DNA from: Bowmanella pacifica
GTDB lineage: Bacteria > Pseudomonadota > Gammaproteobacteria > Enterobacterales > Alteromonadaceae
Direction: 5' to 3'
Assembly: GCF_014645355.1 (NCBI RefSeq)
Contig: NZ_BMLS01000001.1
Location: 1-64,000 of the forward strand
DNA length: 64,000 nucleotides
The number at the start of each line of letters is the position of its first letter. Positions within the stretch are counted from its first letter, which is position 1. The notes beneath the pieces are model-generated. The model searched no databases and was not told the DNA's origin. It was given only the letters and a program-made list of their open reading frames with translations. Of the stretch, positions 38,493-46,665 are shown piece by piece. The position numbers were made by a program, and so were the translations under genes.

Positions 38493-40214
38493 ATGTTTAC
38501 CGTTGATGAAGTATTACAAAAACACTATCCCAAACTATCAACTAACCCCTTAGTCTTCAATTCCGCCAAGTTTGTACTGCGACGCCTGTTACATGAGCGG
38601 GAATTCCAGGAGTTCGCCAACGACTACCCTTATTTGCAAGGGTTGGAGTTTGTGGAACAGGTACTGGAATACTTTAACTTCAGCTATTCAGTCAGAGACA
38701 GCGAGAAAGAACGCATTCCCACACAGGGAAGACTGGTCATCATAGCCAATCACCCCATTGGCACCCTGGATGGACTAGCCCTGGTAAAACTGATCAGTGA
38801 AGTCCGTAAAGACATTAAAATCGTCGCCAATGAAATGCTGATGGCCGTTGAACCTTTGCATCCAATGTTGCTGCCAGTAAACAACATGAATGGCGGCACC
38901 GCCAAAGAATGCCTGGCCAATATTCAGCGCCACCTGGCCGACGAAGGCGTCGTTGTTATCTTCCCTGCCGGTGAGGTGTCGCGCCTGCGCCCTCAGGGCG
39001 TCAGAGATACACGCTGGCGTAGTGGCTTTTTGCGCATTGCCGCCAGTGCCAAAGCACCGGTACTGCCGATATTTATCGATGGTAAAAACTCGCCGCTATT
39101 TTACGGTGTATCCATGCTGTACAAACCTCTCGCGACGTTGTTTTTAGTCGCAGAAATGTTTAAGCAACGACAGAAACATTTACCCATGCGGGTCGGTGAG
39201 ATGATCCCCTTTGGCTCTTATCAGGGCCAGAAAATCTCCAAGCGCCAACAGGTGAAACTATTTAAAAAACACTTGTACCGTATTGGTCAGGATAAAGAAG
39301 GCATCTTCCCCACCCAAAAAGCCATTGCCCTTCCTGAAGATCGCCGTGAACTCACCAAAGCCATCCGCAAGGAGTGTGAACTACTCGGCTCCACTGCCGA
39401 CGGTAAAGACATTTACCTTTACCGATATCAAGGTAGCTCCCCCATTCTGCGGGAGATAGGCCGGTTGCGTGAGGTGGCTTTCAGAGCCGTGGGCGAAGGC
39501 AGCAATAAACGCCGGGATATCGATCAATACGATAGCCACTATTACCACCTGGTTTTGTGGGACAAGGACGAACTGGAGATTGTCGGCGCCTATCGTTTCG
39601 GTGACGCTAAGCAACTCACCACCAAAACACAGAGCCCAGGCTTATACTCCGCCAGTCTGTTTGACTATGGCCAGGATATGGACAGATACTTCGAACAGGG
39701 GCTGGAGCTGGGGCGTAGCTTTGTACAACCCAAGTATTGGGGCAAGCGCAGCCTGGATTACCTTTGGTATGGTATAGGCGCTTTCCTGCTTCGCCATCCC
39801 CAATATCGCTATTTATTTGGTCCGGTCAGTATCAGCGGTAGCCTGCCAGCTGCAGCAAAAGACCTGCTGGTTTATTTCTACCAACTTTATTTTGGTGGTG
39901 AAGAAGGTATTGCGCGTTCAAACCGTCCCTATCTGATCCCACAAGATCTCAAGGACGCGTTTCGCGGCGACGATTACAAAGCCGATTTTGTCCAGCTTAA
40001 ACACTTACTGGCCAATATGGGCGCTGCCATCCCTACCCTCTATAAGCAATACACTGAGGTGTGCGAGCCAGATGGGGTGAAATTCCTAAGCTTTGGCGTT
40101 GACCCCGACTTTAATGATTGTGTAGATGGTCTGGTGTTAGTCGACATTACCAAGCTAAAAGCCAACAAACGTACCCGCTATATGGCAAATGCTACAAAAG
40201 AAAACGCCGCATAA
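38493..40214 (+). CDS. Two-domain acyltransferase, PlsC-like plus OlsB/GNAT-like (OlsF-type candidate)
   Basis: A 573-residue protein. The N-terminal half (about 60-290) is a PlsC/LPLAT acyltransferase with IIANHPIGTLDGLALVK as the His...Asp block and VVIFPAGEVSRLRP as a later block. The C-terminal half (about 300-570) resembles the acyl-ACP-dependent N-acyltransferase OlsB/hemolysin family (REIGRLREVAFRAVGEG, YSASLFDYG, ELGRSFV). This order is that of OlsF from Serratia, which makes ornithine lipids by N- and then O-acylation. Substrate identity is inferred from architecture only. The ATG at 38493 is preferred over TTG at 38487. The stop codon lies in the loop of a terminator hairpin. Confidence 0.75.
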   Translation: MFTVDEVLQKHYPKLSTNPLVFNSAKFVLRRLLHEREFQEFANDYPYLQGLEFVEQVLEYFNFSYSVRDSEKERIPTQGRLVIIANHPIGTLDGLALVKLISEVRKDIKIVANEMLMAVEPLHPMLLPVNNMNGGTAKECLANIQRHLADEGVVVIFPAGEVSRLRPQGVRDTRWRSGFLRIAASAKAPVLPIFIDGKNSPLFYGVSMLYKPLATLFLVAEMFKQRQKHLPMRVGEMIPFGSYQGQKISKRQQVKLFKKHLYRIGQDKEGIFPTQKAIALPEDRRELTKAIRKECELLGSTADGKDIYLYRYQGSSPILREIGRLREVAFRAVGEGSNKRRDIDQYDSHYYHLVLWDKDELEIVGAYRFGDAKQLTTKTQSPGLYSASLFDYGQDMDRYFEQGLELGRSFVQPKYWGKRSLDYLWYGIGAFLLRHPQYRYLFGPVSISGSLPAAAKDLLVYFYQLYFGGEEGIARSNRPYLIPQDLKDAFRGDDYKADFVQLKHLLANMGAAIPTLYKQYTEVCEPDGVKFLSFGVDPDFNDCVDGLVLVDITKLKANKRTRYMANATKENAA

Positions 40215-40221
40215 GCGGCGT
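40204..40221. terminator. Terminator after the two-domain acyltransferase gene
   Basis: ACGCCGC-ATAA-GCGGCGT. The acyltransferase stop codon TAA (40212-40214) is in the loop. TTCTCTTTGTT follows; on the minus strand TTTTCTTTTG follows, so it may also serve dapE. Confidence 0.75.
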
Positions 40222-40257
40222 TCTCTTTGTTATCACAATACATTGCTTGCATTTAAG

Positions 40258-41427
40258 CTAAGCAAGTAAACGCGCCAATATCTCAGTATAGATATCCTCA
40301 AGAGCAATCAAATCGGCAACATGCACTCGTTCATTGACCTGGTGTATGGTTCGATTCGGCACACCTAGTTCAATCACCTGCGTGCCTGGTCCTGCAAAAA
40401 AGCGGCCGTCAGAGGTGCCACCCGATGTGGACAGTAAAGGAAACTTCCCGGTATTGTGGAAGATCGCCTGCTCCACCTCATAAATAAGACTGTCAGCTAT
40501 TCCTTGTTCGGTAAAGTAAGGTTCACAAGGACGTTCCCATTCCAGTTCATAATCACCAGTAACCTGCGCTAAGGTGTGATGCAACAACTGTTGCAGACTC
40601 GCCAGATCGTAACGATGACTATAGCGAATGTTAAAACACAGGCTGCAGCGCGCAGGCACGATGTTATCGGTAAAGCCGCCCGAATCAATATGGGTAATTT
40701 GCAAACTGGTGCCAGGGAAATCCTCACTACCACTGTCCCAGGCAATATTGTTTAAGGCGGTCAGCACCCGCCCCATCTTATGGATAGCATTGTCAGCGTA
40801 CTGAGGGTAAGCCACATGTCCTTGCTTACCCCGCACATGAAGCCGAGCGGAAATTGCCCCGCGTCGCCCCACTTTAATGGTATCGCCAGTATGATGAGTT
40901 GCCGTGGGCTCTCCCACCAAACAGTAATCCAAATGGATTCCTTGCTCTTTCAGGCAGCGACTCAGCACCTTGGAGCCATGCTCGGCCTCCCCTTCCTCAT
41001 CACTGGTAATCAGCCATACAAAACGCTGATTAAAGGCTTTACCTGAAGATAGAAAACGCTCGGTAGCAGCAAGCATGGCTGCAATACCGGTTTTCATATC
41101 GGCAGCACCACGGCCAATGAGTTCGCTATCAATAATCTGCGCACCGAAGGGATCGGCACGCCACTTATCGACAGGACCTGGTGGCACGACATCGGTATGA
41201 CCGGCAAATGCCAAGGTCTTTTCGCCCTGTCCCAGCACCGCAAGCAAATTTTTCACCCCTTGTACTTCTATGTGCTGACAGGTAAAACCAAGGGCTGTAA
41301 GTTTGGCAGCCAGCCACTGCTGACATCCCTGGTCATCAGGGGTCACTGAAGGCTTACGAATAAGCGCCTGACTATAAGAAACCGAGGGAAACACCTGACT
41401 GGATTGACGTAATGCATTGGTGGTCAT
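40258..41427 (-). CDS. dapE: Succinyl-diaminopimelate desuccinylase
   Basis: Hydrolyses N-succinyl-LL-diaminopimelate in lysine and peptidoglycan precursor synthesis. It is a di-zinc M20 enzyme. The 389 residues carry the metal and catalytic motifs FAGHTDVVPPG, GRGAADMKTGIAAM and ITSDEEGEAEHG, and TSGGTSDGRF near the C-terminus, all as in E. coli DapE. The ATG at 41427 has a strong AGGAGGT six bases upstream. It is divergent from the small membrane protein gene. Confidence 0.96.
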   Translation of the reverse strand: MTTNALRQSSQVFPSVSYSQALIRKPSVTPDDQGCQQWLAAKLTALGFTCQHIEVQGVKNLLAVLGQGEKTLAFAGHTDVVPPGPVDKWRADPFGAQIIDSELIGRGAADMKTGIAAMLAATERFLSSGKAFNQRFVWLITSDEEGEAEHGSKVLSRCLKEQGIHLDYCLVGEPTATHHTGDTIKVGRRGAISARLHVRGKQGHVAYPQYADNAIHKMGRVLTALNNIAWDSGSEDFPGTSLQITHIDSGGFTDNIVPARCSLCFNIRYSHRYDLASLQQLLHHTLAQVTGDYELEWERPCEPYFTEQGIADSLIYEVEQAIFHNTGKFPLLSTSGGTSDGRFFAGPGTQVIELGVPNRTIHQVNERVHVADLIALEDIYTEILARLLA

Positions 41428-41594
41428 AACTAACCTCCTACAAGCTTTTAGCCTTATTACAATCGCTGCTTATGACAATGACATGGCGAACAGAAGACAA
41501 GCTGATGACAGTAGCGGCGTGAAATTGCCCTTGCCAATGCTTATCAGTGGAATAGAATCAATGCGTTAGTGTCGATCGGCCAGAGGAGATAGCC

Positions 41595-41768
41595 TTGCTT
41601 CGACTGTTATTTTTAATCCCTGCCATTTTATGTCTGATTTGGTATCTATATTTACGCCACAATGGCTACAGCCTGGCGCAAGGCAAACAGGGCTTTGTGT
41701 ATATCCTGGTTTTTTCAGCCGTCATTGGTGGCTTTTACACCCTGATGCTGTGGCTGACTCACCTGTAG
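41595..41768 (+). CDS. Small conserved-looking membrane protein (57 aa)
   Basis: A 57-residue protein starting with TTG at 41595, six bases after GAGGAGA. Two hydrophobic helices (LLFLIPAILCLIWYLYL and VYILVFSAVIGGFYTLMLWL) flank a short polar loop (RHNGYSLAQGKQG). It is too short for many gene finders. I recall similar short proteins next to dapE in related genera, but that is memory, not a search. A good terminator follows. The function is unknown. Confidence 0.7.
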   Translation: MLRLLFLIPAILCLIWYLYLRHNGYSLAQGKQGFVYILVFSAVIGGFYTLMLWLTHL

Positions 41769-41807
41769 TGTCCCGGGCTCTGACTCAGCATCAACGCCCC
41801 GACATAA

Positions 41808-41841
41808 AAAGGCCGCGTTACGGTTAAGTAAGGCGGCCTTT
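41808..41841. terminator. Bidirectional terminator between the small membrane protein and oadB
   Basis: AAAGGCCGC ... GCGGCCTTT, a 9-bp stem with a 16-base loop, a T-rich tail to the right and TTTTTAT on the minus strand. Confidence 0.85.
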
Positions 41842-41888
41842 GTTTAACTGACTCAGCTCAGTCTACGGGGGCAATATACAACGGTTGA

Positions 41889-43019
41889 TTAGCCCACCAG
41901 TGCCAACAAGATCCCCGCCGCTACCGCAGAGCCCAGCACACCGGCCACATTGGGGCCCATTGCATGCATCAACAGGAAATTATGAGGATTGGCCTCCAGG
42001 CCAACTTTATTCACCACCCTGGCCGCCATAGGCACCGCAGACACGCCGGCTGCACCAATCAATGGATTCACCTTGCCACCACTGAGTCGGTTCAATAGCT
42101 TAGCCATCAGTACGCCGGCCGCCGTCCCAATGGAAAAGGCCAATGCGCCCAATCCAAGAATGCCTAAGGTTTCTAGGGTTAAAAACTTGTCTGCGGAAAG
42201 TTTGGAGCCCACCGCCAAGCCAAGAAAGATGGTCACAATGTTAATTAACTCATTCTGCGCGGTCTTGCTTAAGCGATCTACCACGCCACATTCGCGCATC
42301 AAGTTACCCAGACAGAACATGCCCACCAAAGGGGTGGCGGTTGGCAGGAACAAGATAGTCAGTAATAGAACCGCCAGAGGGAAGATAATCTTCTCTCGCT
42401 TGGACACCGTGCGCAGTTGTTCCATCTGAATTTCACGCTCGGCCTGGGTGGTCAACGCCTTCATAATCGGCGGTTGAATGATAGGCACCAGTGCCATATA
42501 GGAATAGGCAGCCACTGCAATAGCACCCAGCAACTCCGGCGCCAGTTTAGATGCCAGGAAAATCGCCGTAGGTCCATCAGCGCCACCAATAATGGCAATG
42601 GCTGATGCGTCCTTCAGACTAAAATCAAAACCCGGGATAAGATTCAGCAGTATAGCGCCGAACAAGGTGGCAAAAATGCCAAACTGCGCAGCAGCGCCCA
42701 GCCACAACATACGAGGATTGGCAATCAATGCACCGAAATCTGTCATTGCGCCCACGCCCATAAAGATAAGCAGCGGAAACACCCCAGACTCGATACCAAC
42801 CTCATAAATGTAGTAGAGCAACCCACCAGGATCGCTGAACCCCGCCAATGGGATATTGGTCAGGATGGCACCAAATCCAATGGGCAGTAACAATAAAGGC
42901 TCATACTTACGGGCAATAGCCAGATAGAGCAGCAAAAGCCCCACCGCCATCATTACCAATTGCCCGCCCTGAAAGTTCGCCAGGGCGGTGGACTGCCATA
43001 ATATGGTCAACTTCTCCAT
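41889..43019 (-). CDS. oadB: Sodium-pumping oxaloacetate decarboxylase, beta subunit
   Basis: A 376-residue polytopic membrane protein that couples decarboxylation of carboxybiotin to sodium export. Family motifs include [22 protein letters not shown], with the Asp used in Na+ movement, and [14 protein letters not shown]. It has about nine to eleven helices. It is the last gene of oadG-A-B, 5 bp after oadA. Confidence 0.96.
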   Translation of the reverse strand: MEKLTILWQSTALANFQGGQLVMMAVGLLLLYLAIARKYEPLLLLPIGFGAILTNIPLAGFSDPGGLLYYIYEVGIESGVFPLLIFMGVGAMTDFGALIANPRMLWLGAAAQFGIFATLFGAILLNLIPGFDFSLKDASAIAIIGGADGPTAIFLASKLAPELLGAIAVAAYSYMALVPIIQPPIMKALTTQAEREIQMEQLRTVSKREKIIFPLAVLLLTILFLPTATPLVGMFCLGNLMRECGVVDRLSKTAQNELINIVTIFLGLAVGSKLSADKFLTLETLGILGLGALAFSIGTAAGVLMAKLLNRLSGGKVNPLIGAAGVSAVPMAARVVNKVGLEANPHNFLLMHAMGPNVAGVLGSAVAAGILLALVG

Positions 43020-43024
43020 ACGGC

Positions 43025-44809
43025 TTATCCCAGCGTCATCAGCGGCTGACCGGATTGCACCGCATCGCCGTCATTGACCAACAGTTCGGTGACCGTGCCA
43101 TCATGGGCTGCACGCACTTCGGTTTCCATTTTCATGGCTTCCATAATCAGCACCACATCGCCTTTGGCAACCTGTTGACCAGGCTTTACCAATAACTTAA
43201 CGATATTGCCGGCCAGAGGCGCATTTAGGGTTTCTCCCCCTTGTACCGATGCCTGCTGAGGCACTTTTTCTTCGCTGCCCGCCTTAATGTCGGTCAACTC
43301 GCCGCTCTCGGCAACCTCGACCTGATAGACCTTGCCATCCACTCGAACAGAGTAGGTAGCCGGGCCTGAGTTAGGTGTGCTGACCTTAGGCTGGACGGCA
43401 GCAGGCTTACTCAATGCTTCTTCACCTGGTGCCGGTTCAAAGGCGGCAGGATTGTTGCGATTTTCCAGGAACTTCAAACCTATCTGCGGGAATAACGCAT
43501 ATGTCAGCACATCGTCTACTTGTTCATTGGCAAGAGAAATCCCTTTTTGTGCTGCCGTGGTCTTCAGCTCAGCAGACAATTTCTCCAATTCATCTTCAAT
43601 CAGATCGGCCGGGCGACAGGTCACCGCCTCTCCGCCGTTCAATACCCGGGCTTGCAACTGTGCATTAACCGGCGCTGCCGTTGCACCATACTCACCTTTA
43701 AGTACCGCTGCGGTTTCTTTGGTAATGCTCTTATAGCGCTCACCAGTCAATACATTTAGTACAGCCTGGCTGCCTACAATCTGTGAGGTAGGCGTCACCA
43801 GAGGAATAAAGCCCAAGTCTTCGCGCACCGATGGGATTTCACGCAGCACGTCGTCCAGCTTATCTTCAGCACCTTGCTCGCGAAGCTGATTTTCCATATT
43901 GGTCAACATGCCACCCGGCACCTGAGCAATCAGAATACGCGAGTCTACCCCACGCAAACTGCCTTCAAACTTGGCATATTTCTTTCTGACTTCACGGAAG
44001 TAGGCGGCTATTTCTTCCAGTAACACCAAATCTAATCCGGTGTCTCTTTCGGTTCCCTCAACAATAGACACCATAGTCTCAGTAGCAGAGTGACCATAGG
44101 TCATGCTCATGGATGAAATAGAGGTGTCCAACATATCAATACCGGCATCAATGGCCTTTTGATAGGTGGCGGTACTCAGCCCCGTGGTAGCATGACATTG
44201 CATGGCAATGGGCACAGCAACGGACTCTTTAAGACGAGTGATCAGCTCTTCACACTCATAAGGCTTCAACAGGCCGGCCATATCCTTAATGCAAATGGAA
44301 TGCACGCCCATATCTTCCAGCTCACGCGCCATATTCAGCCACAACTCCAGGTTATGCACTGGACTGACCGTGTAGGAAATAGTGCCTTGCGCATGTGCTC
44401 CCACCTCAATCGCCGCTTTCACCGCGGTATGCAGGTTACGCATGTCATTCATGGCATCAAAAATACGGAACACATCAACGCCGTTTGTGTGTGCCCGCTC
44501 AACAAATTTGCGTACCACATCATCGGCATAATGCCGGTAGCCGAGCAGATTCTGCCCACGCAGCAACATCTGCTGTGGCGTGTTCGGCATGGCCTTCTTT
44601 AATTCACGGATACGATGCCAAGGATCTTCACCCAAATAACGAATGCAGGCGTCAAAGGTCGCACCGCCCCAGGATTCCATGGACCAATAGCCAACCTTAT
44701 CCAGCTTTGGGGCTATCGGTAGCATATCTTCCAAACGCATACGGGTGGCCAACAAGGATTGATGACCATCGCGCAGGACAAGTTCTGTAATGGCAAGGGG
44801 TTTAGACAT
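43025..44809 (-). CDS. oadA: Oxaloacetate decarboxylase, alpha subunit (biotin carrier)
   Basis: A 594-residue cytoplasmic subunit. The N-terminal carboxyltransferase TIM barrel contains [12 protein letters not shown] and [14 protein letters not shown]. Next come the conserved PYC/OADA domain and a Pro/Ala linker. The C-terminal biotinyl domain has EAMKMETEV, where the Lys carries biotin. It transfers the carboxyl group of oxaloacetate to biotin for the OadB pump. There is no biotin carboxylase domain, which separates it from pyruvate carboxylase. Confidence 0.96.
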   Translation of the reverse strand: MSKPLAITELVLRDGHQSLLATRMRLEDMLPIAPKLDKVGYWSMESWGGATFDACIRYLGEDPWHRIRELKKAMPNTPQQMLLRGQNLLGYRHYADDVVRKFVERAHTNGVDVFRIFDAMNDMRNLHTAVKAAIEVGAHAQGTISYTVSPVHNLELWLNMARELEDMGVHSICIKDMAGLLKPYECEELITRLKESVAVPIAMQCHATTGLSTATYQKAIDAGIDMLDTSISSMSMTYGHSATETMVSIVEGTERDTGLDLVLLEEIAAYFREVRKKYAKFEGSLRGVDSRILIAQVPGGMLTNMENQLREQGAEDKLDDVLREIPSVREDLGFIPLVTPTSQIVGSQAVLNVLTGERYKSITKETAAVLKGEYGATAAPVNAQLQARVLNGGEAVTCRPADLIEDELEKLSAELKTTAAQKGISLANEQVDDVLTYALFPQIGLKFLENRNNPAAFEPAPGEEALSKPAAVQPKVSTPNSGPATYSVRVDGKVYQVEVAESGELTDIKAGSEEKVPQQASVQGGETLNAPLAGNIVKLLVKPGQQVAKGDVVLIMEAMKMETEVRAAHDGTVTELLVNDGDAVQSGQPLMTLG

Positions 44810-44821
44810 GGGAGCTCCTGC

Positions 44822-45079
44822 TTATTTTGAATTGCGGTGTTGATGGATAGCAGCACTGATCGCCGCCACTTCAGCCGCTGAAATTCCGGCTGCAACGGTA
44901 GGCTTTCTTGGTGTAGCCGCCGTCGTAACATGAGATACAGCCTCGGGGAAACGGCGGCATACTTTGCTGATCAGAGTCACAGCGCCAATCAGCAAGGACA
45001 AGAACAGAAACACTACAACCATTCCAACCAATAGTAATAGGCCAGCATCAAGCAGTAGCTGTTGAACATCAGCATTCAT
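44822..45079 (-). CDS. oadG: Oxaloacetate decarboxylase, gamma subunit
   Basis: An 85-residue subunit with one N-terminal helix (LLLLVGMVVVFLFLSLLIGAVTLI) and a soluble Pro/Ala/His-containing tail ending AAIHQHRNSK, which in the family helps hold zinc and the alpha subunit. The ATG at 45079 is chosen because the helix then sits at the usual place; a longer frame starts at 45139. It is the first gene of oadGAB. Confidence 0.9.
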   Translation of the reverse strand: MNADVQQLLLDAGLLLLVGMVVVFLFLSLLIGAVTLISKVCRRFPEAVSHVTTAATPRKPTVAAGISAAEVAAISAAIHQHRNSK

Positions 45080-45521
45080 TCTGTGGTATCCCTGATTTAA
45101 AGAGTGCAGATAAGTATCATGGGGATCAGTAAAAAACAACCAAACCGACCGGTTAAAACGCTATAAGAAATCACTATTTATTCATTTATTCAGCATATTT
45201 AATCAAATAGAGCCATAAAACCAGGCAAATTTTGCTCGCCACATATAGTCATTATTCGCGAGACCTTAAACTCTGGGTATGGGCTAGCCCTTTAAGAGGG
45301 TCAGCTGTTATTTTGATAAAGCAAGAATATCAGGGGTTAGATGACAGCAAGCTTACCAGCACGATAAAAAGATAAGGAGAATAAGGATAGGCAAGATGGA
45401 AAAACCTCTTTCTTTCTACTGGCAGGTTATGGGCCGTGTAGTGACGCACTGGATTATGCAGAGCTTCCTGCCTGGAGCGCAGTGACATTCTCTACGAGCT
45501 GACTACAGGTTCGCGTTATAA
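45080..45521. other. Intergenic region upstream of oadG
   Basis: AT-rich to about 45240. It holds the leader of the leftward oad operon and then sequence without a recognised gene. A 29-codon frame (45396-45485, MEKPLSFYWQVMGRV...) follows AAGGATAGGCAAG but has no known relative. From about 45490 the bases begin to resemble the edge of the repeat units to the right. Confidence 0.4.
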
Positions 45522-45705
45522 CGTGGAAGGATTACGTCGGGCTATCCTGTCCGCCGCCCTGCGGGCCGTCGCCATAAAACGCGACGTTCAAAAATGCTCC
45601 TGGTATTTTTGTCGAACCTGGGAGGTTCTCACCCCGTCCCACGACGGGATATAAAAGAAAAGGCCCCAACTCTTTCGAGTTAGTGACTACGAGGTCGCAC
45701 AACTG
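45522..45705. repeat. tRNA-Arg-associated repeat, unit A
   Basis: One of five related units of about 180 bp. It opens CGTGGAAGGATTACG, like the reverse complement of the 3' end of the adjacent tRNA-Arg. Plus-strand hairpins: CGGGC-TATCCT-GTCCG, GTCGC...GCGAC and CAAAAATGC-TCCTG-GTATTTTTG, then AGGTTCGA-like TCGAACCT. Two stem substitutions in this unit keep G-U pairs on the plus strand and become A-C on the minus strand. The terminator at its right end is degenerate. Confidence 0.85.
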
Positions 45706-45879
45706 CGTGGAAGGATTACGCTGGGCTATCCTGCCCAGCGCCCTGCGGGCCGTCGCTGTGAAGCGCGACGTTCAAAAATGCTCCTGGCATTTTTGTCGAA
45801 CCTGAGGAGGCTCTTACCCCATCCCAGACGATATAAAAGAAAAAGCCCCGTTCTTTCGAACGGGGCTTTTTCTTTTATA
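45706..45879. repeat. tRNA-Arg-associated repeat, unit B
   Basis: 174 bp, apparently identical to unit E at 48556-48729. Hairpins: CGCTGGGC-TATCCT-GCCCAGCG, GTCGC...GCGAC and CAAAAATGC-TCCTG-GCATTTTTG. It ends in a strong symmetric terminator next to the 3' end of tRNA-Arg copy 1. Confidence 0.88.
45841..45870. terminator. Symmetric terminator beside tRNA-Arg copy 1
   Basis: AAAAGCCCCGTTC-TTTC-GAACGGGGCTTTT, with T runs on both strands. On the minus strand it lies 10 bases after the tRNA CCA end; on the plus strand it closes repeat unit B. Confidence 0.93.
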
Positions 45880-45956
45880 TGGCGCGTGTGGAAGGATTCG
45901 AACCTCCGACCGCCTGGTTCGTAGCCAGGTACTCTATCCAGCTGAGCTACACACGC
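45880..45956 (-). tRNA. tRNA-Arg (anticodon ACG), copy 1
   Basis: 77 bases with CCA encoded. The acceptor GCGTGTG pairs with CACACGC. The D-arm is GCTCAGCTGGATAGAGT. The anticodon stem-loop CCTGG-CTACGAA-CCAGG gives ACG (read as ICG, for CGU/CGC/CGA). The T-arm is GGAGGTTCGAATCCTTCC. It is identical to copy 2. It has its own upstream stable-RNA-type promoter. Confidence 0.97.
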
Positions 45957-46022
45957 GTGATACTTAAATTCTTGGCTATTTACAGCGGAAATCAATTCAC
46001 TTCCCTGTCACAGCGAGCGCGA

Positions 46023-46050
46023 ATTCTACATGGCTCGCCGGCAAATGCAA
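46023..46050 (-). promoter_or_regulatory. Probable stable-RNA promoter for tRNA-Arg copy 1
   Basis: On the minus strand TTGCAT (46045-46050), 16 bp and TAGAAT (46023-46028), followed by a GC-rich discriminator TCGCGC. The -10 and the discriminator style match the rrn-type promoter at 59-86. The start would be about 60 bases before the tRNA. Confidence 0.5.
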
Positions 46051-46166
46051 TAGTAGTAGGTGATTTTATTTGTGGCAACGCGCTAATCGGCTAAGGTTTG
46101 TTCGGCTTATGCGAAATAGTGGCTTATATTCTAGACTGAACCCAGACGAAGAAGGGATACCAATGG

Positions 46167-46649
46167 ATGAAAACCAATATCGCTATTGTGTTGATAGGCT
46201 TATTGACGAGCAGCTTGGGAGCGCAGGCCATGGGATTTTTTAAAAAATGTATGTTCTCTGCCGTTGAAGGGACAGTACTATCGGATGGCAAACCTGTTGA
46301 GGGAGTCAAAGTCAAACGGCGTTATCTATGGGGAGCTGCCGAAGAAGAGAAAATAGATTACACGACAACAAACTCTGCCGGACGCTTTAGCTTCCCTGCA
46401 CTTTATAGCTCGTCGCTCTCAGTATCCCTGCTTCCACTGCATGAGGCTGGGGTAAATCAATACATAATCTTTGAATATGACAATAAAGAATTTGACGGTT
46501 GGAGTTTTAGAAAACGCAACTATGAGTTGGGTGGAGAAAAAGGGGAATCTCCACTAAATCTGGTCTGTGATTTAACATCATCAGCACAGATAAACGAGGA
46601 CGGTGGTTACTTAGAGGATTATTACGGGGTCTGCAAGGTGGTTAAATAG
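46167..46649 (+). CDS. Secreted DUF6795-like protein
   Basis: A 160-residue exported protein with a signal peptide ending near LGAQA. The DUF6795/carboxypeptidase-regulatory-like beta-sandwich follows (FFKKCMFSAVEGTVLSDG, KPVEGVKVKR, TTNSAGRFSFPAL). Two Cys residues near the C-terminus (LVCDL, GVCKV) may form a disulphide. It lies 16 bp before the lipase gene on the same strand, so the two form a pair. The function is unknown; a periplasmic partner or immunity role for the lipase is a guess. Confidence 0.75.
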   Translation: MKTNIAIVLIGLLTSSLGAQAMGFFKKCMFSAVEGTVLSDGKPVEGVKVKRRYLWGAAEEEKIDYTTTNSAGRFSFPALYSSSLSVSLLPLHEAGVNQYIIFEYDNKEFDGWSFRKRNYELGGEKGESPLNLVCDLTSSAQINEDGGYLEDYYGVCKVVK

Positions 46650-46665
46650 ATAAAGGATTTAAAAT

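Noticed and set aside
45726..45995. Open frames across tRNA-Arg and the repeats (also 48576-48827 and 45879-46094)
   Set aside because: They are translations of tRNA and structured repeat sequence; the two minus-strand frames are near-identical only because the DNA is duplicated.
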